The notes: generated by a model not told the origin, from the sequence alone. A stretch of DNA of 51,780 nucleotides from Saprospiraceae bacterium UBA7687 (GCA_002482845.1 DLGT01000051.1:1-51780), one strand, 5' to 3'; counted from the stretch's first letter, positions 24,306 to 34,755 are shown. Made by a program: numbers and translations.

Positions 24306-26762
24306 TTATTTTATCAAATCTGCTGTCATTTTTTTTATACGGTCTTCCAGCTTTTCTGAAGTCAGTTTTTCTCTTAATCTATCCACTAAGATAGGAAATG
24401 AAAATGGGGTAGCTTTATTTGGTTTGCTAATCATAATGTGGCTAGCTATGATTTTTTTAAGACATTGACGCATTCTAATTTCTTCAAGTTGGAAGGTCAT
24501 CACTTCTTCATAAGTTTGTAAGTAGAGCAAATTGTCAGGTTCATACTCTCGAAAAACGTCAAAAATGAGTTGGGACGATGCTTGCAAATGTCTTTCTTTT
24601 TTTTGTTTTCCAGGATAACCTGTAAAAATCAATCCTGAAATTTTGGCAATATCTCTAAACTTCCTTCTAGCCATCTCTACATTATTGATACTTGATTGAA
24701 TATCAGATGTAAGATGTTCAGTACTAAAAAGTTCTTTTGTCACTACATTATCTACGTCAATCTCTTGATCAGAAAGTAATTCAAATCCAAAGTCATTCAT
24801 TGCTATGGAGAATGAAATCGGAAACATCATTGAAATTCGTTTTGCAATTAAAGCGCTCATGCCTTCATGTACGCTTCTCCCTTCGAATGGATACATCAAT
24901 AAATGAAACCCTTCTTTACTTTGGAAATATTCTACTAGGAATTCATCTCGCTTTGGTATCAAAGATCTACTTTGTTGTTTGTCGAAGATGGGTTTTAGGA
25001 CAGAGATTTCTTTATCTTCAATGATACCTTCCGTATATCTATACACCTTCTCTTGGAGTACTCTTGACAATTGTGAACTCCAAGGCATTCTACCTCCCAT
25101 GTAAGAAGGTATTTTGCCTGAAGTCGCTTTACTTAGTTTTACTTGAGCCACCATTTCCTTAATTCGAATGAATTCTAATGCTCTACCAGCAAACCAAAAA
25201 ACATCACCAAGACTTAGTTGTGAAACAAAATATTCTTCTATAGCTCCAATTCTAGTGCCTTTGAGAAGTTTGATTTGGATCATTTGATCAGATGCAATGG
25301 TGCCTATGGATAACTTGTGTTTTAGAATTTTCTTTTTATCTGCTACGATGTACCTTCCGTCATCTGTTTTTTCTATCTTTTTGTATTCATCATAAGCTTG
25401 CAGCGAATCACTTCCCATTAATAGGAAATTTAATACTTTTTGCCATTCTTCATTAGAAATGGAAGCATAACAGTATGTATTTTTGATTTCATTTAGAATT
25501 TTATCTGGATAAAAACCTTCAGAGACAGCTAGCGTCATGAGATATTGGACAAGTACATCAAAACTTCTAATGTAAGGAATTCTCTCTTCTAGCTCATTTT
25601 GATCGATGGCCATTCTAAGACCTGCTGCTTCTATGAGTTCGAGAGCATGTGTAGGTACAAAATGTATTTGGCTTTTTGCTCCTGGCTGATGTCCACTCCT
25701 TCCCGCCCTTTGTACGAATCTAGACACACCCTTAGGACTGCCTATCTGAATTATGGTATCTACTGGTCTGAAGTCTACACCAAGATCTAAACTAGATGTA
25801 CACACGACAGCCATTATTCTGCCTTCATATAATGCTTCTTCTACCCAATCTCTTATTTCTTTACTGATAGAACCATGATGCATGGCTATCTGACCAGATA
25901 AGTCGGGATCTAATTCTAAGAGTTTTTGATACCATATTTCGCATTGTGCTCTAGTGTTTGTAAAAATCAAACTTGTTTTACTGCTCTTAATTATTTCGAT
26001 GACTTTATCTGCTAGTTTGAGTCCTAAGTGTCCTGCCCATGGGAACTCTTCTATGATATCAGGATAGACTGAATGTAGTTCTATGTCCTTTTTTACATGC
26101 GCACGCACAAGCACCCTATCAGATGACTGGACTGGAAACAAAAGTACTTCTATTGCTTCATCCATATTTCCTATGGTGGCTGATATGCCCCAAATTTTTA
26201 GGTTTGGGATCAGCCCTTTGAGTCTTGATATAGCTAGTTCTGTCTGTACACCACGTTTAGACCCAATGAGTTCATGCCATTCATCGACTACTATTGTTTT
26301 TAAAGTACCAAAAAAGTTGGGATAACCTTTTGTTGCCATCAATACATGGATACTTTCAGGCGTAGTGATAATAACTTCAGGCGGCCGTTTGAGTTGTGCC
26401 TGCCGCTCTTTTGTCGTGGAGTCACCCGTTCGGATTTCGATTTGCCATTTCACGCCAAGTGCTTCTGCTGCTCTTTGACAGGACATTTGAATTTCTTTGG
26501 CAAGTGCACGAATCGGGGATACCCAAATCAATTGCAAACCATGGTGAGACTTTGATGTATGATTGGGATTTTTGATGATAAAATCTAAAAGAATGCCAAT
26601 AAAAAGCGAATATGTTTTGCCACTCCCTGTCGGTGCATTGACAAGACCACTTTTCCCATCAATTATATGAACCCAAGTTTCTTTTTGAAAGTCCATGGGA
26701 GTCCATCCTTGTGAATGAAACCACGCTTCTACTTGCAGCCATGTTGATTGGTTTGTGTCCAT
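24306..26762 (-). CDS. Lhr-like DEXH-box helicase (DNA ligase-associated type)
   Basis: This is an 818-residue superfamily 2 helicase. Walker A is APTGSGKT (43-50), motif II is DEWH (in VVDEWHELIGSKRGVQTE), motif III is SAT, and motif VI is QRAGRSGHQ. The Lhr-specific C-terminal region after about residue 400 includes GDVFWFAGRALEFIRIKEMVAQVK, SYMGGRMPWSSQL and LLMYPFEGRSVHEGM. This architecture matches the group found next to ATP-dependent DNA ligase and a nuclease in ligase-associated damage-response clusters. None of those partners is adjacent here. It probably acts in DNA repair, inferred from the family. A short leader of about 17 nt is predicted. Confidence 0.85.
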   Translation of the reverse strand: MDTNQSTWLQVEAWFHSQGWTPMDFQKETWVHIIDGKSGLVNAPTGSGKTYSLFIGILLDFIIKNPNHTSKSHHGLQLIWVSPIRALAKEIQMSCQRAAEALGVKWQIEIRTGDSTTKERQAQLKRPPEVIITTPESIHVLMATKGYPNFFGTLKTIVVDEWHELIGSKRGVQTELAISRLKGLIPNLKIWGISATIGNMDEAIEVLLFPVQSSDRVLVRAHVKKDIELHSVYPDIIEEFPWAGHLGLKLADKVIEIIKSSKTSLIFTNTRAQCEIWYQKLLELDPDLSGQIAMHHGSISKEIRDWVEEALYEGRIMAVVCTSSLDLGVDFRPVDTIIQIGSPKGVSRFVQRAGRSGHQPGAKSQIHFVPTHALELIEAAGLRMAIDQNELEERIPYIRSFDVLVQYLMTLAVSEGFYPDKILNEIKNTYCYASISNEEWQKVLNFLLMGSDSLQAYDEYKKIEKTDDGRYIVADKKKILKHKLSIGTIASDQMIQIKLLKGTRIGAIEEYFVSQLSLGDVFWFAGRALEFIRIKEMVAQVKLSKATSGKIPSYMGGRMPWSSQLSRVLQEKVYRYTEGIIEDKEISVLKPIFDKQQSRSLIPKRDEFLVEYFQSKEGFHLLMYPFEGRSVHEGMSALIAKRISMMFPISFSIAMNDFGFELLSDQEIDVDNVVTKELFSTEHLTSDIQSSINNVEMARRKFRDIAKISGLIFTGYPGKQKKERHLQASSQLIFDVFREYEPDNLLYLQTYEEVMTFQLEEIRMRQCLKKIIASHIMISKPNKATPFSFPILVDRLREKLTSEKLEDRIKKMTADLIK

Positions 26763-26784
26763 GATTGATTTATCATGTAAAATA

Positions 26785-26792
26785 CAAAGGTA
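26785..26792 (-). promoter_or_regulatory. -7 element of the Lhr-like helicase gene
   Basis: The minus strand reads TACCTTTG, matching TAnnTTTG, about 22 bases before the ATG at 26762. Confidence 0.6.
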
Positions 26793-26892
26793 GTAGGATA
26801 ATGTTTAGTTTGTATATGAAGTTCTTTAACTAGACAAACGGCCAAACACCGATAGGATGCCTTTGAGTCATCTTATCGAGATAATCTTTACA

Positions 26893-27396
26893 TCATCTTA
26901 TCATTCTACTCCATCCTAATCTTATAAGAACCAAAAAGACAATAAAAATGAGTACAAACTGATAGAAAGGCATGTAGGTAAATACAACAATGTGCATTTT
27001 CTCTAAAATCCACATCATAGAAATTAAAACAGTAATGATAAATACAAGGCTACTTATTTTGTCAAAACCTGGTACATCATTTAGACTTACATTACGTCTT
27101 ATCATCCATATTGTTATTAACATACATAGGACTGGTAGAAACTGTGTAAATAGATTTGTCTCCATAATCGGTTGTCTCTCAAATAGGAACATGTAGATAT
27201 TGAGCGTAATGGCAAATATTCCTGGGATACATGCAAGGTAAACAAGGACAGTATAAAGATATTTCCAAGGTGAGAGATGACCTTCTCCTTTACCAAATAT
27301 AGTAGCCAAGAAGGCTGTAAATGGTAATGCGAAAAAATAGAAAAGAACGATAGAAGGCTCTAGCGAAACGGCTTCAAAAAACTGTCCTAAGGTCAT
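26893..27396 (-). CDS. Integral membrane protein of unknown function
   Basis: The 167-residue protein has four to five predicted membrane segments: about 14-34, 46-71, 84-98, 114-131 and 137-160. It ends with a basic tail (RLGWSRMIR). A conserved-looking loop SLNDVPGFDKISS separates the third and fourth segments. I do not recognise the family. It lies on the minus strand between the M28 peptidase and the helicase, but gaps of about 130 bases on both sides make an operon uncertain. Confidence 0.7.
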   Translation of the reverse strand: MTLGQFFEAVSLEPSIVLFYFFALPFTAFLATIFGKGEGHLSPWKYLYTVLVYLACIPGIFAITLNIYMFLFERQPIMETNLFTQFLPVLCMLITIWMIRRNVSLNDVPGFDKISSLVFIITVLISMMWILEKMHIVVFTYMPFYQFVLIFIVFLVLIRLGWSRMIR

Positions 27397-27526
27397 GATA
27401 AGTATCTTTAAGGCCTAAAATTACTTTTTTTGGAGATACTACCAAAATCCTACTAAGGAATCTTGTCAGAATATGGTTATGAATTCTAAACTATTAGTTG
27501 TAAAACAGAAATGTTGGATTAAGTTC

Positions 27527-29149
27527 TTATTTTATTTCTCCGTCTACAACAATTCTATTTGCTCTATTGGCAATTTCCCAAATGACGTGAAAGATATGTT
27601 TGCCACGGCTTGCCATGACATCAAAATCTATTTTCTCCACATCATCAGTCGTTCTGTGGTAATCAGCATGGGTGCCATTAAAAAAGAAAATTGCAGGAAC
27701 ACCATTTTTTGCAAAATTGTAATGATCTGACCTGTAATAATAGTTATTAGGGTCCTTTTCTGAATTGTAGGTGTAGTCAAGTGTAAGTTGAGAATACCTT
27801 TGATTTACTTCTTCATTGATACGATGAAGGTCACTACTGAGTCTGTCCGAACCAATGACATATACATAGTTCGGATTGTTTTTGTAGCTGTCATCTATTC
27901 TTCCTACCATATCAATATTGACATTGGCTACTGTTTTATCAAGTGGAAATATTGGATTTTGAGAATAATAAAGTGAGCCTAGAAGTCCTTTTTCTTCACC
28001 ACAAAACCAAACAAAAGCGATGCTTCTGTCGGGAGTATTTCCTTCTATAGTTGTTTGCATGACCGCTTGAGCTAACTCCATAACGGTAGACGTACCTGAA
28101 CCATTATCATCTGCCCCATTAAAAACTTCGTCTCCTCTTTTACCTAGGTGGTCGTAATGTGCTGAAACTATAATTATTTCATCTTTTTTTGTTTTCCCTT
28201 CTACAAATCCAACAATATTATTTCCTTCAAGTACAGTGGTTTCTTTGACCAATTTTACAGAAAGGTTAGCATTGAGTTTAACAGCACTAGCTTTACCTTT
28301 TGCCATTTTTTTACGAGCTTTTATAATATCTTTTTCATTTGTCCCAATGATTGTCTTAGCTATTGTGGATGAGATATAAATATGATTTACTTCTTCTATG
28401 GACGTCAAAGTTTTGTTACCTAATTCTAGATAATTGCCTAATAATTTTCTTCTGTTTTCTTCTAAGAGCTTTTTGATATCATTCTCTATGATAAGAACTA
28501 GTTTTACCCCTTTTTCTTTGGCAGTTTTTAGTTTTTGTACAAGATCAGCATCACTCCAAGATGAAGGAATTTTCTGACCTGAAATGTAAGATATGCTGTC
28601 TTTGTTTATAGGTTCACCACGGTTGATCATGATGACTTTACCTTTTACATCTACATTTTTGTAATCACTATATTTAGCATCATCTATACCATATCCCAAA
28701 AACAAAACTTCTGTTTCTGACAAAGATGGCAAAGAATTGTTTCTATCAGGAAAAGCCAAATAGTCCCATAGATGTCTATATTTTTCGTTATTAGTCATCA
28801 CTTCCAATGTAGCCCATTTAGAATATGTAAATGCGACTGGTTGTAAATAGGATGCAGTCCCAGGCATGGTTTTCATACCTATGTTTCTTAAGAATTTTGA
28901 AATATAATCTGCTGCAAGTTCGATACCAGGTTGACCAGTCTCTCTACCTTCAAGAGAATCAGATGCAAGTATGGTTAGGTGATTTCGCAATTCTGATGCT
29001 TTAATACTATTGGCGTATCTAACAGCAGGAATAGTTGGATCATTTACGATCGCTTTGCTTGTATCTGGTTTGTTTATACTGCTAATGTACTGAGCATTGG
29101 CCATAACAGAGAAAAACAACACGATAACTACAATATTAAATTTGTACAT
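27527..29149 (-). CDS. Secreted M28 family metallopeptidase
   Basis: The 540-residue protein has a signal peptide (YKFNIVVIVLFFSVMANAQ). A protease-associated-like insert at about 150-300 is followed by an M28 aminopeptidase domain with the dizinc ligands in SAHYDHLG, NGADDNGSGT, CGEEKGLLGS, NIDMVGR and HADYHRTTDD. Family members release N-terminal residues or act as carboxypeptidases outside the cytoplasm. The preceding gene rpiB ends 31 bases upstream, so they may share a message with the GT117 gene. Substrate preference is not visible. There is no C-terminal type IX sorting domain. Confidence 0.9.
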   Translation of the reverse strand: MYKFNIVVIVLFFSVMANAQYISSINKPDTSKAIVNDPTIPAVRYANSIKASELRNHLTILASDSLEGRETGQPGIELAADYISKFLRNIGMKTMPGTASYLQPVAFTYSKWATLEVMTNNEKYRHLWDYLAFPDRNNSLPSLSETEVLFLGYGIDDAKYSDYKNVDVKGKVIMINRGEPINKDSISYISGQKIPSSWSDADLVQKLKTAKEKGVKLVLIIENDIKKLLEENRRKLLGNYLELGNKTLTSIEEVNHIYISSTIAKTIIGTNEKDIIKARKKMAKGKASAVKLNANLSVKLVKETTVLEGNNIVGFVEGKTKKDEIIIVSAHYDHLGKRGDEVFNGADDNGSGTSTVMELAQAVMQTTIEGNTPDRSIAFVWFCGEEKGLLGSLYYSQNPIFPLDKTVANVNIDMVGRIDDSYKNNPNYVYVIGSDRLSSDLHRINEEVNQRYSQLTLDYTYNSEKDPNNYYYRSDHYNFAKNGVPAIFFFNGTHADYHRTTDDVEKIDFDVMASRGKHIFHVIWEIANRANRIVVDGEIK

Positions 29150-29180
29150 TTCTTAAGATTACTTTTTAGTAAAATATCTA

Positions 29181-29609
29181 TCAACAAGGGATTTTGTCGA
29201 TACGAGTCTGATGTCTACCTCCTTCAAAATTACTTTCTAAAAAAACTTTGACCATGTTTTGAGCCATTCGTTTACTTACAAATCTGGCAGGTACACATAG
29301 GATATTTGCATTATTGTGCTGTCTTGCCAATGCTGCTAATTCTGTAGTCCAACAAAGAGCTGCTCTGATTTTTGCGTGTTTATTGGCTGTCATACATACG
29401 CCATTTCCACTACCGCAGACCAATATTCCTAAGTCAGCAACATTTGTCTCTACAGCAATTGCTACTGGATGGGCAAAGTCTGCATAATCAGCGGAATCAG
29501 GACTAAATGTACCTTTGTTGAGTACATTATGTCCTGATTTATTAAGATATTTTATGATCAATTCTTTGTACTCAAATCCTGCGTGATCTGAACCTATTGC
29601 GATGGTCAT
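29181..29609 (-). CDS. rpiB: Ribose 5-phosphate isomerase B
   Basis: The 142-residue protein has the RpiB/LacAB layout: IAIGSDHAGFEYKE at the start, DSADYADFAHPVA, the active-site Cys in VCGSGNGVCMTANKH, and ARQHNNANILCVPARFVS. It interconverts ribulose 5-phosphate and ribose 5-phosphate in the pentose phosphate pathway. It lies 9 bases after the GT117 gene on the same strand and upstream of an M28 peptidase gene, so it is probably in that operon. A role for allose 6-phosphate cannot be excluded. Confidence 0.94.
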   Translation of the reverse strand: MTIAIGSDHAGFEYKELIIKYLNKSGHNVLNKGTFSPDSADYADFAHPVAIAVETNVADLGILVCGSGNGVCMTANKHAKIRAALCWTTELAALARQHNNANILCVPARFVSKRMAQNMVKVFLESNFEGGRHQTRIDKIPC

Positions 29610-29618
29610 ATTGCTCTG

Positions 29619-32600
29619 TTATTGTTGTAAAGTTGGTGAAGCCATCATTCCTGATAATAAATCAGACATCTCTTTTTCAAAAGCAGGATCTTCTACTTTT
29701 TTGGCTGTTTCTATGACGTCTTGCACTGAACTAAGTCTGTATTGATAATCTCTTTCGAAACTATCAAATACGTCTTTATCCGTCTGAGATTCATAGAATG
29801 TGATATATTGCTTGGTTTCTTCCCCTAAGATTCTTAAATGTTTTTTGGCAGACTCGAAGTCTTTTGCATTGACTAATACATTGATAAATGGCATAATACC
29901 AGCATCATAAGCAAAATTCATGTGCGGGAATGCTTCGAAGTATTTATTTGCCATTTCGGCTGCCTTGGTTTTGTCACCTCTTCTATCAAATTCTAATGCT
30001 GCCCTTAGTATCACAAGCTTCATAGCCTGAACTTCTGCCATGTAACTTCTGTCTACAAACAATTTCTTTTTATCAAAATTACCCCATTTCCATTTGGTCA
30101 TGATGTTATTATAAGTCTTGTCAGCATCTATATCGCCATAACCATAGATACTAGGAAGTTGTGACCTATTTCTCACTTTTGTAGGTGAAACTCTGAGTCC
30201 AAGACCTTCCATTTCTACATAATCATTTAAGCCTAATAATTTGCTTGGTTGACATGTGATGGCAAAATATATTGGTCTTTCGTAAAAATTAGAAGCTACA
30301 AGATCGATAATAGCTAGATCATCTTTGGTAAATGAAGTTGCTTCAGCAGGGAAAGTGATATTGATTCTATCAGCCCATTCAGATGAGTCAATATTTGGCT
30401 GCAAACCTAGAGCCATATACTTTTCTCTATCCACAGGAATGAAGAAATTTTTGCTTGTGACAAAAGTTTGTCCTTGTTGTGTATTCTTTGGATCTCTTAT
30501 GCTTCTCAACGCTTCGAAGACATTCATAGGAGTTGACATGTCTTCCTGTCTTGGATTGAAGAAAAATACTTGGTTTCTATTTTTACCACGATAATCTTCT
30601 TCTGTAAGAGATAACTTAATAGGCGCAGAGTCATTGACTTTACTTCTTAATTTATTAATATACCAATCTACAGCTATCAAACTAAGATTTACCACTCTCA
30701 CGTCTCTTCTGATGCCTTCTACTTCTTGTGCGTACCAAAGAGGGTAGGTGTCATTGTCACCATAGGTAAATATGATGGCATTAGGCTCGACACTATTCAG
30801 GAAATTGGATGCATAATCTCTAGATGCATAATGTTCTTTTCTACTGTGGTCATCAAAGTTTTGGAAACCCATAATGATAGGTGCCGACAATACTATTAAT
30901 CCTGCAATAGCGGCAGGAACAATGCCAGACATCTTCTTAGCTAAGACACTATATAAAGCTAGAACTCCAAATCCAATCCATATACAGAATGTCATGAAAG
31001 ACCCTACTAGTACATAGTCTCTTTCTCTTGGTTCATTCGGAGGTTGATTTGAATAGATAATGATACCAATACCTGTGATAATAAATAAAATAGCTAAAGT
31101 AGTAAAGTCTTTTCTGCGACGTGCAAAATGAAATACCAATCCTAATATCCCGAAAATGAGTGGTAAGAAGTAATATTTATTATTAGATTCATCATTTTTC
31201 ATGGTATCTGGCAAGGCATCCATTTTGTATAATTTTGCCTCATCCAAAGGTGTGATACCTGATTGCCAGTGACCACTCTTAATATCCCATGGGAAATAAC
31301 CTTGATCAGCATTTTGTTTACCTACAAAATTCCACATAAAATATCGGAAATACATCCAGTTGATTTGGTAATGCATAAGGAATTGTAGATTGTAACCCAT
31401 ACCTGGTCTACCTTTGCTATCACCATTTAATGCTTCTCTCCACATACGGTGCAAATCAGGTCTTCCTTGCTCTGTATGACCTATACGTGGGAATAAAATT
31501 TTATCTTTTGCAGCATATTCATATTCATATTTTTCGTCAACAACTATGTATTTTCCATCTACTAGTCCATAACGGTCTGTTCTTTTTACATTTACTGGTT
31601 GTGCATCATAATGTGGTCCTGATACCAAAGGACGTTCTCCATATTGCTCTCTATTAAGATAAGGAAGAAGTCTCATAGCGTCTCCAGGTACGTTCATATT
31701 GATAGGCGTATCAGCATTTGCCCTTACAACTACTACTCCAATTGTAGAAAATGCAATGGAAACAAATACCGCTGAAATAGTTACTATTTGTAGAATTTGG
31801 TTGTTTTTTATATGTGCATACCTCAATAGGAAATATGCTAAAGCGACAATAATACCTATGGTAGGAATTATACCAGAATGTACGGGTAAGCCTAGATTAT
31901 TGACAAATAATAATTCCATGTTTTTCCATAATGTAGGTATGCCTACTATTACAAATTTCTGGATAAAAACCAATGCCACGACACCAAGACCCATAGCTAC
32001 TAATGCACCTTTTAGATCATGATTTTTATATTTTTTATAATAAACCATTAGTGCAGTTGCTGGTAGTGAAAGTAAGCTCAAAAGGTGGACACCTACTGAC
32101 ATACCTGTCACAAATAAACTTAATACTAACCATCTATTTGCCTCATCATCGTTATCTTTATAATAGTACTTTGTTGCAGCCCAAAGCGAAATCGCTGTAA
32201 ACATGGTAGACATTGCGTAAACTTCGCCTTCTACTGCAGAAAACCAGATAGATGTAGAGAAAGCCGTAGCAAGTCCTGCTACTATACCTGCCAGCATAAG
32301 TGCTACATTTTCACCCGTGCTAGTTTCTGATTCTCTACCAACCAAAGCCAATTTTCCAAACATGATGGTCACCCAACCAAGCATTGTAGCCGCTATAGAT
32401 GTGCATAAAGCTGACATTAAGTTGACTGCAAATGCAATGTCTGAAGGATTATCAGAAACTAGTTCTGCAATCCAAGCAAAAATCCTTCCGATAACCACAA
32501 ATAATCCCGCTCCTGGTGGGTGAACTACTTGCAGTTTGTATGCTCCTAAGATAAATTCGCCACAGTCCCAAAGGCTACCTGTGCGCTCTACGGAATTAAA

Positions 32601-32669
32601 ATACACCGCAAAGCTCACGACAAAAATAATGAGTCCGGCTATGTTAGAAAGTCTTTTTAGTGATTGCAT
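29619..32669 (-). CDS. DUF2723/GT117 family membrane glycosyltransferase-like protein
   Basis: The 1016-residue protein starts with the DUF2723 hallmark LWDCGEFILGAYKLQVVHPPGAGLFVVIGRIF (acidic residues after the first membrane segment). About eleven membrane segments follow up to residue 590. A large soluble C-terminal part of about 430 residues includes YGDNDTYPLWYAQEVEGIRRDVRVVNLSL and a helical tail that looks TPR-like. The fold resembles GT-C enzymes such as protein O-mannosyltransferases. The acceptor is unknown; surface protein glycosylation is plausible in Bacteroidota. It begins a minus-strand group with rpiB and the M28 peptidase. Confidence 0.88.
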   Translation of the reverse strand: MQSLKRLSNIAGLIIFVVSFAVYFNSVERTGSLWDCGEFILGAYKLQVVHPPGAGLFVVIGRIFAWIAELVSDNPSDIAFAVNLMSALCTSIAATMLGWVTIMFGKLALVGRESETSTGENVALMLAGIVAGLATAFSTSIWFSAVEGEVYAMSTMFTAISLWAATKYYYKDNDDEANRWLVLSLFVTGMSVGVHLLSLLSLPATALMVYYKKYKNHDLKGALVAMGLGVVALVFIQKFVIVGIPTLWKNMELLFVNNLGLPVHSGIIPTIGIIVALAYFLLRYAHIKNNQILQIVTISAVFVSIAFSTIGVVVVRANADTPINMNVPGDAMRLLPYLNREQYGERPLVSGPHYDAQPVNVKRTDRYGLVDGKYIVVDEKYEYEYAAKDKILFPRIGHTEQGRPDLHRMWREALNGDSKGRPGMGYNLQFLMHYQINWMYFRYFMWNFVGKQNADQGYFPWDIKSGHWQSGITPLDEAKLYKMDALPDTMKNDESNNKYYFLPLIFGILGLVFHFARRRKDFTTLAILFIITGIGIIIYSNQPPNEPRERDYVLVGSFMTFCIWIGFGVLALYSVLAKKMSGIVPAAIAGLIVLSAPIIMGFQNFDDHSRKEHYASRDYASNFLNSVEPNAIIFTYGDNDTYPLWYAQEVEGIRRDVRVVNLSLIAVDWYINKLRSKVNDSAPIKLSLTEEDYRGKNRNQVFFFNPRQEDMSTPMNVFEALRSIRDPKNTQQGQTFVTSKNFFIPVDREKYMALGLQPNIDSSEWADRINITFPAEATSFTKDDLAIIDLVASNFYERPIYFAITCQPSKLLGLNDYVEMEGLGLRVSPTKVRNRSQLPSIYGYGDIDADKTYNNIMTKWKWGNFDKKKLFVDRSYMAEVQAMKLVILRAALEFDRRGDKTKAAEMANKYFEAFPHMNFAYDAGIMPFINVLVNAKDFESAKKHLRILGEETKQYITFYESQTDKDVFDSFERDYQYRLSSVQDVIETAKKVEDPAFEKEMSDLLSGMMASPTLQQ

Positions 32670-32707
32670 ATATTGGTAGATTACTAAAGATTTTTGATTT
32701 TAAGTTG

Positions 32708-32715
32708 CAAAATTA
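32708..32715 (-). promoter_or_regulatory. -7 element of the GT117 gene
   Basis: The minus strand reads TAATTTTG followed by CAAC, matching TAnnTTTG, with a leader of about 33 nt. The rest of the gap to 32891 shows nothing I can name. Confidence 0.6.
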
Positions 32716-32891
32716 ATAAAATAAGTTTAAATATGGCATAAATATATATATTCATAATCATATGTATCTCATTTTGGTTGTTTTGATTGGTCATTTGCGT
32801 TCACAATCAGTGTCTTAACGAAGATAATATAGAGATTATTACATTAATAAAATAGCTTTTTAAGTGGATATTTGGCTCTTTGATACCAGTT

Positions 32892-33620
32892 TTATTCAGA
32901 AATTGGTTTTTTATTATTTTGATATTTGTCATAAAAATTAGACATCACAACTATCAAAACAAGAGAAGGCAGCATATTCTCTAACCATACTTCACCTAAC
33001 TTGAGTAGTCTGATAGATATACCAATGATGAGAATACCACCTACAGCACTCAAGGCATCCATGACATTTTGGTTAAAAACATACTTTAATCTAAGTGCCA
33101 AAACCGTGATTCCGCCCTGAAAAATTAACATAGGGATAATAGAGAATAAAACACCAATACCATAGGTACTAGCTAATGCAATAGAAGAAAATCCATCTAA
33201 AGTAGATTTGACATACAAGAGTTCTCTTTTCTGATGAATACCTTCTTCTAAAGCTCCAATTATTGTCATCGAACCTACACAAAATAGTAAAAAAGCAGTA
33301 ATAAGTCCCTGTGTAAAACTACTCTCGGTATTTCCAATTAATAGCTTCAGACTATCTGAGACATCGTTGATTATTAAGTCTATCCGCAACAGTTGACCGA
33401 AAACAGATCCAATTATCAAACTAAATATAAATATTAATAAATAACCATCAGGTAGTCTGAGTGCCATTTTTATACCGATCAATAAAGTACCTAAACCTAC
33501 TGCTTGGAAGACGATTTCCTGTACTTCCGTCGAAAAAAACTGCTTCAACCATAACCCTATAAGGCTTCCGATTGTTACAGTCATCATATTTACAATTGTT
33601 GCTTTAGGCCAGCTTGCCAT
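32892..33620 (-). CDS. DUF554 family membrane protein
   Basis: The 242-residue protein has about seven membrane segments and the DUF554 pattern: the N-terminal IVNMMTVTIGSLIGLWLK, the glycine-rich central FCVGSMTIIGALEEGI, FSSIALASTYGIGVLFSIIPMLIFQGGITVLA and the C-terminal VGGILIIGISIRLLKL. This family is widespread in bacteria and lacks a firm function; a transport role is likely from topology. It is divergent from lpxK with a 67-base gap, so the two could share a control region. Confidence 0.88.
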   Translation of the reverse strand: MASWPKATIVNMMTVTIGSLIGLWLKQFFSTEVQEIVFQAVGLGTLLIGIKMALRLPDGYLLIFIFSLIIGSVFGQLLRIDLIINDVSDSLKLLIGNTESSFTQGLITAFLLFCVGSMTIIGALEEGIHQKRELLYVKSTLDGFSSIALASTYGIGVLFSIIPMLIFQGGITVLALRLKYVFNQNVMDALSAVGGILIIGISIRLLKLGEVWLENMLPSLVLIVVMSNFYDKYQNNKKPISE

Positions 33621-33687
33621 TGGTTTTCTGATTTAACTACAATTATAGTCATTTTTCCTTATTACCATAGGTATTGCAAAAAATATT

Positions 33688-34755
33688 ATGTTTAGAAAAT
33701 TTGTTATTCGTCTACTACTTTCACCTTTTTCATTGATATATGGGACAGTGATATCCATTATTAATATGTTTTATCAGATAGGTCTCCTGAAAGCTTCGAG
33801 GTTTAGCATTCCTGTGATCGGTGTGGGAAACCTCAGTATTGGTGGCGCAGGCAAAACACCACATATAGAATATCTGATAGAAATGCTCAAAGATTATTTA
33901 GATTTAGCTACGCTTAGTAGAGGCTATAAAAGGCAAACACAAGGATTCAGATTTGTTACAAATGAAGATACTGCTTTGACATCTGGCGATGAACCACTTC
34001 AGTATCGTCGGAAATATCCTGATATTATCGTGGCAGTTGGCGAAAGTAGGGCATATGCTATTCCACAGATATTGCAAAGGTATCCAACTATTCAAGCCAT
34101 TCTGCTTGATGATGCATTCCAACATAGAGCTGTAGAGCCAGGACTTAATATATTATTGACTGCTTATGATGCACTGTTTACAGATGATTACTTATTGCCA
34201 GCTGGAAGATTGAGAGAGTGGAGATCAGGATATGAAAGAGCCAATATCATCATTGTCTCCAAGTGTCCTAGAACAATGACAGATACTGAAAAAATAAAAA
34301 TTGTAAACAAAATCAAGCCAAAATCCTATCAGCAAGTTTATTTTTCATATTACGAATATGGTTATCCTTATAGTTTCTACCAATCGAATCAACGAATTTC
34401 CCTAGATAAAGAGCTAGATGTTATTCTGCTTAGTGCTATTGCAAATACTGACTATTTATATAATTATCTTGATAAAGAAGTTAAAACCATCCATGAAATA
34501 GAATACGCAGACCATCATGTTTTTGACAAACATGATATAGAAAAAATCATAAAAGTTTATAACAATAATGAGAGTAAACGGAAACTCATTATTACGACTG
34601 AGAAGGATGCCATGCGTCTAGAAATGCATAAAGAGCAATTTCAAAAAAATAATATCCCGATATTTATATTACCTGCAAAAGTAGCTTTCCATTTTGATGA
34701 AGGTGAAAAGTTTCAGGCAGAAGTAAAGAAATATTTACTAGATTTCAGGGTGTAA
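33688..34755 (+). CDS. lpxK: Tetraacyldisaccharide 4'-kinase
   Basis: The 355-residue inner-membrane kinase phosphorylates the lipid A disaccharide precursor at the 4' position. An N-terminal membrane helix (LLSPFSLIYGTVISIINMFY) precedes the Walker-A-like GNLSIGGAGKTP (47-58). ATLSRGYKR, TSGDEPLQYRRKYPDI and LLDDAFQHRAVEPGLNILL are conserved LpxK blocks, and the DHHVF region lies near residue 275. The length is usual for Bacteroidota. No other lipid A genes are adjacent. Confidence 0.94.
   Translation: MFRKFVIRLLLSPFSLIYGTVISIINMFYQIGLLKASRFSIPVIGVGNLSIGGAGKTPHIEYLIEMLKDYLDLATLSRGYKRQTQGFRFVTNEDTALTSGDEPLQYRRKYPDIIVAVGESRAYAIPQILQRYPTIQAILLDDAFQHRAVEPGLNILLTAYDALFTDDYLLPAGRLREWRSGYERANIIIVSKCPRTMTDTEKIKIVNKIKPKSYQQVYFSYYEYGYPYSFYQSNQRISLDKELDVILLSAIANTDYLYNYLDKEVKTIHEIEYADHHVFDKHDIEKIIKVYNNNESKRKLIITTEKDAMRLEMHKEQFQKNNIPIFILPAKVAFHFDEGEKFQAEVKKYLLDFRV

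Noticed and set aside
26870..26905. Direct repeat TCATCTTATC in two copies near the end of the membrane protein gene
   Set aside because: Short, low-complexity, and one copy is inside coding sequence; likely chance.
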